Assembly (NCBI RefSeq): GCF_000498095.1
Contig: NZ_AUTQ01000140.1
Location: 9,304-42,912 of the forward strand
Origin: Pseudoalteromonas sp. TB64
GTDB lineage: Bacteria > Pseudomonadota > Gammaproteobacteria > Enterobacterales > Alteromonadaceae
Reading direction: 5' to 3'
DNA length: 33,609 nt
Shown here one piece after another: positions 1 through 8,292 of the stretch. The notes beneath the pieces were generated by a model. It saw only the letters and a list, made by a program, of their open reading frames with translations, did no database searches and was not told the origin of the DNA. How positions within the stretch are numbered: the stretch's first letter is position 1; each line of letters begins with the position of its first letter. The position numbers and the translations under genes are program-made.

Positions 1-875
1 CCGCCGGTAGCAAATTTACTGCATATATCAACGGCGCCTTGCTTATTGGTAAGTGGCGATCTTACACTTACGGTGTAACTGCCTTTATTGTTAGTTGTTA
101 CAACTCCATGCGCTTTATTTGGTGATTGATTAGCTAAATCGTTACCTAATACACCGCTTACACGACGAGCCCAAGGAGCGTCGTCAAGTAAAATAACTTT
201 TGCTATATCACAATCGTGTAGCACTTTTGCATCAGCTGCTTTTTGCATGTCAGCCTTATATGCTTTTTCTAACGTATAAAAAACTGAGCTTTTATCATCT
301 AATGCATCAAATGGTGATTTATATTGTAAAAGTTTTTGATATAAATCTTCTGGTGCAAAGTGTAAATCGCTCACTTCACTGCCATAACCGTTATAATTTA
401 TGTATATGCCAAATGCTTTTAACTGAGATTTTTGCAACTCAGATAAGTTAAGTTTATCAGCTTCAGCATCCGCTTTAGCGAATAAATTATCGCCGTAAGC
501 CGCCGTTATCGCCCATAAATGAAACTGCTTATCGACCAAGTTACTTACAATTAAACTCGTGCACATATTTGCGTCTAAATCGATATGTGCAAATAAGTTT
601 GTATGATTTGGAATATCGCCTGCTTTATGATGATCTACATACATTACACACGCACCTACAGTAAGTGCATCATGCAATTCCGACATATTTTTTTCCATCG
701 AAATATCAAGCACACGAATACAATCACCAGCTTGCGGAGTTATTTTTTTCAATAACTGAATGTCGCGCTTAACGCCAGTAACTTTTACACTATCGGTAGG
801 ATTAGCCAGTTGTAATTGTAATAGTAATAGTGCGATAATGCCATCAGCATCACCATTAAAAATATCGTAATTCAT
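1..875 (-). CDS. DHH-family phosphoesterase (3' end outside window)
   Basis: Reading from an ATG at 875 on the minus strand gives an open frame of about 291 codons that runs off the window edge, so the C-terminus is missing. The protein opens MNYDIFNGDADGIIAL, where NGDADG is the first metal-binding motif of the DHH superfamily, and YVDHH near residue 80 is the DHH motif itself. A later stretch around residues 235-290 (APWARRVSGVLGNDLA, then VSVRSP) looks like the beginning of a DHHA1-type substrate domain. Family members (RecJ, NrnA, GdpP and others) cleave phosphodiester bonds in short nucleic acids or nucleotides using manganese; the substrate here cannot be told. It reads in the same direction as cysC, but a 500-bp repeat array separates them, so it is probably transcribed separately. 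Confidence 0.85.
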   Translation of the reverse strand, partial: MNYDIFNGDADGIIALLLLQLQLANPTDSVKVTGVKRDIQLLKKITPQAGDCIRVLDISMEKNMSELHDALTVGACVMYVDHHKAGDIPNHTNLFAHIDLDANMCTSLIVSNLVDKQFHLWAITAAYGDNLFAKADAEADKLNLSELQKSQLKAFGIYINYNGYGSEVSDLHFAPEDLYQKLLQYKSPFDALDDKSSVFYTLEKAYKADMQKAADAKVLHDCDIAKVILLDDAPWARRVSGVLGNDLANQSPNKAHGVVTTNNKGSYTVSVRSPLTNKQGAVDICSKFATG

Positions 876-898
876 AAGTCTCTTATTTTTTAATTTAA

Positions 899-1350
899 GC
901 GATGTATAAAACCTCACCTACAAAAAACATCAAACCCAACAACATACGCTAAACCTGTAGGTGCGAATTTACATCAATCATGTAACGTGGCTTTAATGCT
1001 TAAAGCGAGGTATAAAACCTCACCTACAATAAAAATCAAACTTAGCAACATACGCCAAACCTGTAGGTGCGAATTTACATCAATCATGTAACGTGGCTTT
1101 AATGTTTAGAGCGAGGTGTAAACCTCACCTACAATAAACATCAAACCAAACAACATACGCCAAACCTGTAGGTGCGAATTTACTTCGCGCTCATGTAACA
1201 TGCCTTTAATATTTAAAGCGAGGTGTAAAATCTCACCTACAGTAAACATCAAACCCAACAACATACGCTAAACCCGTAGGTACGAATTTACTTCGCGTTC
1301 GTGTAACATGGCTTTAATGCAAACAAAGCGAGGTATAAAACCTCACCTAC
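899..1350. repeat. Tandem array of paired GTAG-head REP-like elements (about 4.4 units, 106-110 bp)
   Basis: Near-identical units begin at about 899, 1005, 1111, 1218 and 1328, the last one partial. Each begins with GCGAGGTATAAAACCTCACC followed by TACA, which on the minus strand reads as a GTAG head plus a GAGGT/ACCTC hairpin. About 40 bp later comes CTGTAGGTGCGAATTTAC, a GTAG head on the plus strand; in units 3 and 4 (near 1167-1190 and 1276-1298) it goes on to CTTCGCG and forms a GCGAA/TTCGC hairpin. In units 1 and 2 the second half reads ACATCAATC, so that hairpin is lost. This head-to-head pairing is like the BIME/REPIN arrangement known from other gammaproteobacteria, where REP elements are moved by RAYT transposases. 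No RAYT gene is in the window. The array fills the space between cysC and the DHH gene. Confidence 0.8.
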
Positions 1351-1370
1351 AAAACAATTTAAACGTGAGG

Positions 1371-1973
1371 TTACTTTATAATACCGTTGAGTTTTAAGTA
1401 GCTCACTATTTTTTCTACGCTTTGTTCTATTGTTTGTTCAGCTGTTTTAACGTGTATTTCAGGATTTTGTGGTACGTCAAATGCGGAGCTAATACCTGTA
1501 AAATTAGGTATTTCACCTGCGCGCGCTTTTTTGTATAACCCTTTTGGATCGCGGCTTTCGCACACTTCTATTGGAGTATCTATAAATACCTCCAAAAATT
1601 CACCGTCAGTCATTATGCTTCGAGCTTGAGCTCGGTCTGCGGCAAATGGCGAAATAAAAGCAGTCGATACAATTAAACCAGCTTCAACAAATAGTTTAGC
1701 CACTTCGCTTATACGGCGAATATTTTCAACGCGGTCTTCATCGCTAAAAGTAAGCCCTTTGTTTAAGCCCATTCTAACATTATCGCCATCAAGCAAATAA
1801 GTATGGCAGCCTAGTTCAAATAACTTTGCTTCAACTGCATTCGCAATTGTTGATTTACCAGAACCACTTAGTCCTGTGTACCAAAGTAATACCGGCTTAT
1901 GACCTTTATGTGCTTGTTTTTGATCTCGTGACACAGTTTGTGTGTGCCATACAATGTTTTCATCTTGTTTCAT
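1371..1973 (-). CDS. cysC: Adenylyl-sulfate (APS) kinase
   Basis: CysC phosphorylates APS to PAPS with ATP, the second step of cytoplasmic sulfate activation. The 200-residue protein has the P-loop GLSGSGKST at residues 34-42, the DGDNVR motif near 65, a FISPF segment near 110, and GLYKKAR plus FTGISSAF in the substrate lid, all typical of full-length CysC. I place the start at the ATG at 1973, preceded by GACGAGAATT, rather than at an in-frame TTG four codons upstream that has no usable ribosome site. The gene is the last of the minus-strand block cysD-cysN-permease-cysC, 68 bp after the permease stop. No good terminator follows; the REP-like array begins about 20 bp downstream and its hairpins could serve as the transcript end. 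Confidence 0.95.
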   Translation of the reverse strand: MKQDENIVWHTQTVSRDQKQAHKGHKPVLLWYTGLSGSGKSTIANAVEAKLFELGCHTYLLDGDNVRMGLNKGLTFSDEDRVENIRRISEVAKLFVEAGLIVSTAFISPFAADRAQARSIMTDGEFLEVFIDTPIEVCESRDPKGLYKKARAGEIPNFTGISSAFDVPQNPEIHVKTAEQTIEQSVEKIVSYLKLNGIIK

Positions 1974-2041
1974 AATTCTCGTCAACTCTAAATACCAAGC
2001 TATTGCTTATTACTTTTGCAACGTACTTAGTTATTTTATAT

Positions 2042-3784
2042 TTAAAATGGAAAAAATATTGGTACACATATTAAAACAACTAACGCATATACAACACTTA
2101 CAGGTAAACCAACTTTTACAAAGTCTTTTAAACAGTAATTACCCGCATTAAACACCATTAAATTGGTTTGATAACCATAAGGGCTAATAAAGCTGCCACT
2201 CGCGGCAAAAGCCACCGTCATAACAAACGGCAATACATCAACACCAAAACCAAGCGCTATTGTGTACCCTATAGGAAACATTAACGCAGCAGCGGCATTA
2301 TTAGTTACAAACTCCGTCATTAACCACGTGGCTATATAAAGCAATATTAATGCTGTATATACGTAGCTTGGGTCGTTGTACTGACCAATAAATACACCCA
2401 AAGTGTCTACCACACCAGAGTTTACTAACGCATTAGAAAGTAAAATAACCGACGATACCACCAGCCAAATATCAACCGGAAAACGCCTAACTAACTCACT
2501 TGCGGTTAAACTACGTGTAAACAACAAGCCACCTAGTAATAGCACTAACCCTTCGAGTAAATCTAACACACCCACAGCCGCTAGTATTATTGTAGAAATA
2601 AATCCACCAATCGATAACCAAGCACGCCAGCCGTTAATTCTCGACTCGGGTTCAACCCCCGAAAGAATCAAAAAGTTTTTAGTAATATTGGTTCTGCTTT
2701 TATAATCGCTACCAACAGCGAGTACTAAAAAGTCACCAGAGCGAATTACCACGTCTCCAAGCTTTCCCGAAACCTGATCGCCATCACGCTTAATAGCAAC
2801 AACCGCAGCATCAAATAATGCTCTAAAGCCAGTGGATTTTAATGTTTTGCCAACAATAATACTTTCTTGCCTAACAACAACTTCTGTTAAGTTACTATTT
2901 AGCCTACCGTTTTTTTCTGCAAAAATTTCTAAGCCAGAAAACTGCCCCAGTTGAAGTAGTTTTGTTATTTCACCACAAAATATCAATCTATCAGCAGGTT
3001 GAATAACCTCAGATGGCGATACTGGGCTAATTAACCCACCTTTTCTGACTATTTCAACTAAGAACAACGACTCCAAATGACGTAAACCATTCGCCTCTAC
3101 AGAGTTACCCACTAATTCCGAGTCATTTTTTACTTTAGCGTCAATAAAATACCCTTCTGACGTCGCCTTTTTTTGCTCAATACTTGGCAGCATTCCACTA
3201 CAAAAGTACATAACAATACCGCAAGTAATAACCAAAATAGAACCGATAGCAGTAAAGGAGAAAAACGATAATGAGCGCCCAGAAGCCTCAATATACATTG
3301 AGTTTACAATTAAATTAGTTGATGTACCTATTAGCGTTAAAGTGCCACCCAAAATAGATGCATACGATAAAGGTAATAATAATTTACTCGAAAAATGATG
3401 GGGGTTATTACGTATAGGAGATAATAAAGTAGCCACAACGGCTGTATTATTTAAAATTGACGAAAACAGTGTAGTAACACCAAAAAGCCTAAGCCATGTA
3501 GAGTGGTAATTACTTACAATTATTTTAGAGGCAATAACTCTTAATAGTCGGGTTTTTTCCAGTGCTAAAGAGCATAAAACAAGTAAAATTAAAGTCACAA
3601 GCCCAGGGTTTGCAATACTCGTCAAAAACTGTGCTTTAGTAACTAAACCACAGCCAATTAAGGCAATTAGCGTCCCACCAAAAACAGCAACAGGTCGGCT
3701 TTGCAAAACAACTAAACCTAAAACTGTTAGTGCAAAAATAAAAAGCGTTAAATAAGCATCTAATGGCATGATTAAAGTAGCCAT
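2042..3784 (-). CDS. SLC13-family permease with two TrkA-C (RCK_C) domains, probable sulfate transporter
   Basis: A 580-residue membrane protein. The N-terminal half carries several hydrophobic helices with ILNNTAVVATLLSP near residue 110 and GGTLTLIGTSTNLIVNS near 145, the SNT-type signature of the SLC13/DASS anion symporters. A soluble middle part (about 215-375) holds two TrkA-C-like regulatory domains. A second membrane half follows, with TEFVTNNAAAALMFPI near 490 and a late ASGSFISPYGYQTNLMV motif. Placement between cysN and cysC points to sulfate as substrate, which is inference. The start is uncertain: the ATG at 3784 has AAGG touching it, and an ATG at 3769 (MPLDAYLTLF) matches the usual family N-terminus. 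A terminator lies just upstream, so expression relies on read-through or an internal promoter. Confidence 0.88.
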   Translation of the reverse strand: MATLIMPLDAYLTLFIFALTVLGLVVLQSRPVAVFGGTLIALIGCGLVTKAQFLTSIANPGLVTLILLVLCSLALEKTRLLRVIASKIIVSNYHSTWLRLFGVTTLFSSILNNTAVVATLLSPIRNNPHHFSSKLLLPLSYASILGGTLTLIGTSTNLIVNSMYIEASGRSLSFFSFTAIGSILVITCGIVMYFCSGMLPSIEQKKATSEGYFIDAKVKNDSELVGNSVEANGLRHLESLFLVEIVRKGGLISPVSPSEVIQPADRLIFCGEITKLLQLGQFSGLEIFAEKNGRLNSNLTEVVVRQESIIVGKTLKSTGFRALFDAAVVAIKRDGDQVSGKLGDVVIRSGDFLVLAVGSDYKSRTNITKNFLILSGVEPESRINGWRAWLSIGGFISTIILAAVGVLDLLEGLVLLLGGLLFTRSLTASELVRRFPVDIWLVVSSVILLSNALVNSGVVDTLGVFIGQYNDPSYVYTALILLYIATWLMTEFVTNNAAAALMFPIGYTIALGFGVDVLPFVMTVAFAASGSFISPYGYQTNLMVFNAGNYCLKDFVKVGLPVSVVYALVVLICVPIFFPF

Positions 3785-3796
3785 CCTTAGTAAGGG

Positions 3797-3822
3797 AAAA
3801 AAAAGCGGGCTAAAAAGCCCGC
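3797..3822 (-). terminator. Rho-independent terminator after cysN
   Basis: On the minus strand a 7-bp G/C-rich stem (GCGGGCT with AGCCCGC) closes a TTTT loop and is followed directly by eight T residues (complement of 3797-3804). It sits about 20 bp past the cysN stop and just before the permease start. It should cut the transcript between cysDN and the permease-cysC pair, giving a stepped expression level within the sulfate block. Confidence 0.85.
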
Positions 3823-3841
3823 CATGCTTAACATAGGTTGT

Positions 3842-5248
3842 TTAGCGAACTACTTTTGCATCCCAATGAGGGTAATGCTTACGTACTAATGCATTAAACT
3901 CAACTTCAAATGCAGAGTATTCACCTTTTGCGCTATTAGCTTTAGATTCTAATGGTTTACGTATCATACCAGCGCCAACAGTTACGTTAGTAAAGCGGTC
4001 AATAATAATAAATGAACCTGTATTTCGGTTTACATCGTAAGCGTCAAACTGCACTGGTGCAGTTAATGCAAACTGACAATTACCAATTTCATTTAAGTTT
4101 AGCTGCGTAGCATCTTGCTTATCTAAAGTATTTACATCTACTTTATAATTAACTTGCTCTACATGTCCGTATACAGATTTAGTTCCAACTTTAATTTCGT
4201 ACTCGCGGTCAACTTTTAACGCTTCTTCGGTCATCCATACAACATCAGCTTCAAAACCACTAGCAGAATGAGGCTTTTGATGAGGACGAACTAGCATATC
4301 GCCGCGACTTACATCAATTTCATCTTCAAGCGTTAATGTAATAGCCATACCAGCACTTGCTTTTTCAAGGTTGCCGTCAAACGTTACAATAGACTTAACT
4401 TTACTTTCTTTACCAGAAGGCAATGAAGCAACAGTATCGCCAACACGAATATCGCCAGCAGCTACTGTGCCGCTAAAGCCACGAAAATCTAAATTAGGAC
4501 GGTTTACATATTGAACTTGTAGTCTAAATGCGTCGTTAGTAGCACGATTTACCGAAACCGTATTAAGCAGCTTCATTAATGTAGAGCCTGGGTACCAAGT
4601 CATCGCTTCACTTTCGTTAACAACGTTATCGCCACGTAGCGCCGAAATTGGCACAAAACGAATATCATCAAACGATAGTTTTTCGGCAAATTCACGGTAG
4701 TCTTTCTTAATATTTTGGTATACCGATTGCTCGTAGCCAACTGCATCCATTTTATTAATAGCAATAACTACATTTTTAATTCCCAGCAGAGAACAAATAT
4801 AGCTATGACGACGCGTTTGAACTTGCACACCGTGGCGAGCATCAATCAAAATAATAGCTAAGTCACAAGTAGAGGCACCTGTTGCCATGTTACGAGTGTA
4901 CTGCTCATGCCCTGGAGTGTCGGCAATAATAAATTTACGTTGCTCTGTAGCAAAGTAACGGTAAGCCACGTCAATGGTAATACCTTGCTCACGCTCAGAC
5001 TGTAAACCATCAACTAATAATGCTAAATCGAAGTCGTTATCGGTAGTATTAAAACGTTTTGAATCTTTTTCGATAGCAGCCATCTGATCTTCAAAAATCA
5101 TTTTGCTATCATAAAGTAAACGACCAATTAATGTAGATTTACCATCATCAACACTACCGCACGTTAAAATGCGTAGCATATCTTTGTTTTCATGAACTTT
5201 TAAATAAGCTTCAATATCAGAAGCAATTAGAGACGTATTTGTAGACAT
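3842..5248 (-). CDS. cysN: Sulfate adenylyltransferase subunit 1 (GTPase)
   Basis: CysN is the GTP-hydrolysing subunit of the heterodimeric ATP sulfurylase; GTP hydrolysis drives formation of APS from sulfate and ATP. The 468-residue protein has the G1 motif GSVDDGKST at 31-39, [15 protein letters not shown] in switch I, DTPGHEQY (G3) near 110 and NKMD (G4) near 165, followed by EF-Tu-like beta-barrel domains 2 and 3. The length is normal for CysN without a fused CysC domain, which fits the separate cysC in this window. The ATG at 5248 is preceded by AAGGATTTTAAG. It lies 92 bp downstream of cysD, is probably co-transcribed with it, and is closed by the terminator at 3797-3822. Confidence 0.97.
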   Translation of the reverse strand: MSTNTSLIASDIEAYLKVHENKDMLRILTCGSVDDGKSTLIGRLLYDSKMIFEDQMAAIEKDSKRFNTTDNDFDLALLVDGLQSEREQGITIDVAYRYFATEQRKFIIADTPGHEQYTRNMATGASTCDLAIILIDARHGVQVQTRRHSYICSLLGIKNVVIAINKMDAVGYEQSVYQNIKKDYREFAEKLSFDDIRFVPISALRGDNVVNESEAMTWYPGSTLMKLLNTVSVNRATNDAFRLQVQYVNRPNLDFRGFSGTVAAGDIRVGDTVASLPSGKESKVKSIVTFDGNLEKASAGMAITLTLEDEIDVSRGDMLVRPHQKPHSASGFEADVVWMTEEALKVDREYEIKVGTKSVYGHVEQVNYKVDVNTLDKQDATQLNLNEIGNCQFALTAPVQFDAYDVNRNTGSFIIIDRFTNVTVGAGMIRKPLESKANSAKGEYSAFEVEFNALVRKHYPHWDAKVVR

Positions 5249-5340
5249 CTTAAAATCCTTAATCTTTCTACATCCAGCAATAAATGACTGGTAAAAAATT
5301 TAACTCAGTTAGCTAATAGCTAACTGTCATCTGCAATAGC

Positions 5341-6249
5341 TTAGAAGTAACCTTCCATTTTTTTCTTTTCCATAGAGCCTGCAGAATCATTATCAATTAC
5401 ACGACCTTGGCGTTCAGATGTAGTACATAACAGCATTTCTTGAATAATTTCAGGTAATGTTGTTGCCACCGACTCAACTGCACCCGTTAATGGGTAACAA
5501 CCAAGTGTTCTAAAGCGCACCATTTTTTGCTGAACTTCTTCGCCTTCTTGAATTTCCATACGTTCGTCATCAACCATGATCAACGTACCATCACGCTCAA
5601 CAACTGGGCGTTCTTTAGCAAAGTATAAAGATGGGATCTCAATACCTTCTAAATAAATGTATTGCCAAATATCTAGCTCAGTCCAGTTACTAAGAGGGAA
5701 AACACGGATGCTCTCGCCTTTATCAACCTTACTATTATAAATATTCCATAATTCAGGGCGTTGATTTTTAGGATCCCAACGATGCTTAGAATCACGGAAC
5801 GAATAAACACGCTCTTTAGCACGCGATTTTTCTTCGTCACGGCGAGCACCACCAAATGCAGCATCAAAGCCATGCATATCAAGTGCTTGCTTTAAACCTT
5901 CAGTTTTCATTATATCGGTATGCTTTGCACTACCATGAACAAATGGGCTAATACCCATTTCAACACCGCGTGGGTTTTTATGGACAATTAAATCAAAGTT
6001 ATATTTTTTAGCTACTTGATCGCGAAATGCAATCATTTCTTTAAATTTCCATGTAGTGTCTACATGCATTAATGGAAATGGGATTTTTCCTGGGTAAAAT
6101 GCTTTTCTTGCAAGGTGTAATAACACCGAAGAATCTTTACCTACAGAATACAGCATTACTGGGTTACCAAACTCAGCAGCCACTTCACGCATTATATGAA
6201 TCGATTCGGCTTCAAGCGCCTTTAAATGGGTCAACTTATCTTCATTCAT
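5341..6249 (-). CDS. cysD: Sulfate adenylyltransferase subunit 2
   Basis: CysD is the catalytic ATP pyrophosphatase subunit of ATP sulfurylase, making APS together with CysN. The 302-residue protein shows the PP-loop SVGKDS at residues 35-40, [11 protein letters not shown] near 82, the conserved [14 protein letters not shown] stretch near 135, and [10 protein letters not shown] near 250, all standard for CysD. The ATG at 6249 is the first of the frame. It is the promoter-proximal gene of the block, so the sulfate promoter should lie in the A/T-rich stretch upstream (6250-6460). In enterobacteria this operon is activated by CysB; I could not recognise a binding site by eye. Confidence 0.97.
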   Translation of the reverse strand: MNEDKLTHLKALEAESIHIMREVAAEFGNPVMLYSVGKDSSVLLHLARKAFYPGKIPFPLMHVDTTWKFKEMIAFRDQVAKKYNFDLIVHKNPRGVEMGISPFVHGSAKHTDIMKTEGLKQALDMHGFDAAFGGARRDEEKSRAKERVYSFRDSKHRWDPKNQRPELWNIYNSKVDKGESIRVFPLSNWTELDIWQYIYLEGIEIPSLYFAKERPVVERDGTLIMVDDERMEIQEGEEVQQKMVRFRTLGCYPLTGAVESVATTLPEIIQEMLLCTTSERQGRVIDNDSAGSMEKKKMEGYF

Positions 6250-6343
6250 AATGTTTATTTATATCCTAGATTCATTAAAGTTTTAGCTAAGTTATTAAAT
6301 AAAAATAAATTCATTCAAGTTTACTTATCTAAATTAATTAAAC

Positions 6344-6459
6344 TTTACAGCCAATGTAAATTTCTATAACGGTGAAAAATACAAGGTAATATTTATGCTA
6401 TTGAAGGTAAGGATAGCGAATTAGTTGAACCAGTGACATTAACTTTTAGTTATGTCTAA
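6344..6459 (+). pseudogene. C-terminal scrap of a secreted-type protein (frameshifted)
   Basis: Translating from 6344 gives FTANVNFYNGEKYK; after a shift of frame at about 6386-6388 it continues NIYAIEGKDSELVEPVTLTF and ends at TAA (6457-6459). The alternating hydrophobic pattern looks like the last beta-sandwich strands of an extracellular Ig-like or PKD-like domain. No upstream part of such a gene is present. The call rests only on how protein-like the two joined frames read; the parent family is unknown. Confidence 0.3.
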
Positions 6460-6465
6460 TTACTT

Positions 6466-6564
6466 TTAATACCAATGGTTTTTATAAGCACCAGTGCGTC
6501 CTAAAACACCGGCGTTGATATTTCTAGGTATAAAACCTAAACGTTGCCTTTTATTTGTTTGCAT
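6466..6564 (-). CDS. Candidate 32-residue small ORF, function unknown
   Basis: From an ATG at 6564 on the minus strand a 32-codon frame encodes a basic, glycine-containing peptide that begins MQTNKRQRLGFIPRN and ends GVLGRTGAYKNHWY. The composition (many R, K and G; aromatic end) reads like a real small protein or protein end rather than random A/T-rich DNA, and the peptide is far less A/T-driven than its surroundings. No good ribosome site precedes the ATG. It could also be the C-terminal remnant of a dead gene, since everything around it is decayed. I do not recognise the family. Confidence 0.25.
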   Translation of the reverse strand: MQTNKRQRLGFIPRNINAGVLGRTGAYKNHWY

Positions 6565-6938
6565 TACAGAGCTTAAGAAAAATCGGATAGCATAAAATAA
6601 GTAAGGTACTTTTTAATAAAGTGGCATATACCCGCAGCTACTCAGTAATAAAATATTTCTAAACTGATAGTACAATCTAATAGGTGCTCTACTTTATAAG
6701 TTACACATATAAATTTACTTATTGAGTTACCTAAACGATGAATCATCTCAACTTTTTAGCATGCGCTATCCACATAGTCATACTACGAGTATGCCAGTAC
6801 CATTTATGCTAACCCACATCGATAAATAAAAATTCATTTTTAAAACCTATTTTAACGCATTTAAATCAATCATCATGCCTAAGGCAATAATTTGCGTTAC
6901 ACCATTAAATTTAATATAACAAACGCAAGTACACTTAA
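6565..6938. other. Intergenic, no recognisable feature
   Basis: A/T-rich DNA with stops in all frames. No gene, transposase fragment or strong terminator was recognised. It probably contains the lost N-terminal part of the beta-CASP pseudogene that becomes readable at 6939. Confidence 0.5.
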
Positions 6939-7310
6939 GTTACTCATTGTCATATTAGTCGCCCCCCTTATCTATTAGCTGATAGTTTTAAAAGCCTATT
7001 TTTACAAGTAGAGCATCGACAGGTTTATTATCCCTCGTAATTGAAGGTGCACTTAAAGTAGACATAACTCACAACCCTAAAACTAGATGTATGCTTAAAC
7101 TCACTCAAAAAACGAATTGAACCTATTGATTTAAAACATGGGTTTACTTACTATGCGAAGGAGAGTAAAAGGTGCAAACTTGCTTTCAAAGAGCGGGTCA
7201 TATTTTATGATTCGGCTTATGTTGAAATTAATATTACGAATGATAAAAACAAACATAGAGTGGTATTTTCAGGTGATTTAGGTAGAGTCTGTAACAGATT
7301 TCATGGTGAA
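6939..7310 (+). pseudogene. Metallo-beta-lactamase/beta-CASP exonuclease (YSH1-like) pseudogene
   Basis: Three readable blocks line up with the MBL/beta-CASP RNA-processing family. Frame at 6939: VTHCHISRPPYLLADSFKS, which corresponds to the HxHxDH metal motif followed by G-IPYLL, with the DH pair now SR. Frame at 6995: PIFTSRASTGLLSLVIEG, then ALKVDITHNPK. Frame at about 7095: LKKRIEPIDLKHGF, then VIFYDSAYVEINI (normally AGHILGSAYVEI) and RVVFSGDLGR near 7260. At least two frameshifts, destroyed catalytic residues, and missing N- and C-terminal thirds make it non-functional. It matches the group in which the MBL domain is interrupted by a beta-CASP insert. It stops being recognisable just before the heptamer repeat. 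Confidence 0.7.
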
Positions 7311-7351
7311 ATGACCCATAGCGTACACCAGCTTTGTATTGCTATAGTCCA

Positions 7352-7421
7352 TTTTATCTTTTATCTTTTATCTTTTATCTTTTATCTTTTATCTTTTATC
7401 TTTTATCTTTTATCTTTTATT
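7352..7421. repeat. Heptanucleotide microsatellite, (TTTTATC)9 plus one imperfect copy
   Basis: Nine perfect tandem copies of TTTTATC run from 7352 to 7414, followed by TTTTATT. Three units make 21 bp, so when translated the tract repeats seven residues (FIFYLLS) without stops. The unit length is not a multiple of three, so loss or gain of a copy would shift any frame passing through. No intact gene reads across it now; it starts about 40 bp past the last recognisable part of the beta-CASP pseudogene. Confidence 0.95.
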
Positions 7422-7740
7422 ATCAAGTAAATAACTTTCATTGCAGAATCTCCCATAAGAAATACCTTTCGTTTTTTCAATGACCCTACAAATAATACTA
7501 TTTAGCGATTCTATTGGTTATTCTATTTATCTACAAATCGTTCAAGCTAAAGTAATGCCTTGTTGTCCATCAATAAGTTGAAATTTGCTTAAAATAGACA
7601 GTGACTACGTTTATAAGTAGTTCCATAAAACAGACTTCATATATAATATACGCAGTGATTAAGATATTTCAATATCTCATTGACTTTGGTCTGTGTGCAC
7701 ATCTAACCAGAAATTCACATCTTTACTCCCTGAAATTCAC
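7422..7740. other. Intergenic, no recognisable feature
   Basis: No gene or RNA was recognised. Short open stretches on both strands do not resemble any family known to me. This is more decayed DNA between the heptamer array and the IS256-type remnant. Confidence 0.5.
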
Positions 7741-8068
7741 ATGCCGCTCAACCATTTATAACTATAGATATAAATGCCTATAACGAGGTAAATAAACACT
7801 CTGATAATTCGTTTATCTTGACATATTCTGACAAATTGGCTGTTCAAATAACAGGGGGATATCGAGCTCAAATTCACCATATTTAGTTTTGATATGCATA
7901 AGTTTTTATTACTATTCTTTGATTTACTGTATTTTTGATACCCTAAATGCTCATCTATTTCTAGATTAAGTGCCACTTCGACAGTTATCTTATTAAATAC
8001 ACTTGGCTAAATTAATTTAAATCATCAAGTGTTTTAATGTTCTTAGCCGCCTCTTTATCCATGTTCAT
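7741..8068 (-). mobile_element. IS256-family transposase remnant (N-terminal part)
   Basis: Minus-strand reading from an ATG at 8068 gives MNMDKEAAKNIKTLDDLN and a stop, matching the start of IS256-type transposases. After frame changes it continues VALNLEIDEHLGYQKYSKSK (the typical ELDEHLGY block), then KTKYGEFELDIP (the K-T-x-YGE-x-ELDIP block), then QFVRICQDKRIIRVF in yet another frame, corresponding to the PQFVKKHQ region. Multiple frameshifts and stops are present and the catalytic DDE half is absent. No terminal inverted repeats or target duplication could be found. Confidence 0.75.
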
Positions 8069-8292
8069 TACCGAACCTTTAAACTCTATTTAGAGTAATC
8101 AGTGATAAGCAGTTACACAAAATTAATTCTCCGCCTACAGGTTTATCATATACAACAAGGCTATGTTGACACTGATAAAAACTTTAGAAACTTCGAACTT
8201 CGATATTAATTACACACCAACTTAAACCTTTACCTTGAGCCTTAGCATTTCCTGCACTAAAATAGCGCCCTTAAAAATCATTAAGGTCGGCC

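Noticed and set aside
200..451. 83-codon plus-strand frame
   Set aside because: It is antisense to the DHH phosphoesterase, whose motifs are clear on the other strand.
899..1350. CRISPR-like repeated structure
   Set aside because: Units are contiguous 106-bp tandem copies made of paired hairpins, with no unique spacers of even length and no cas genes.
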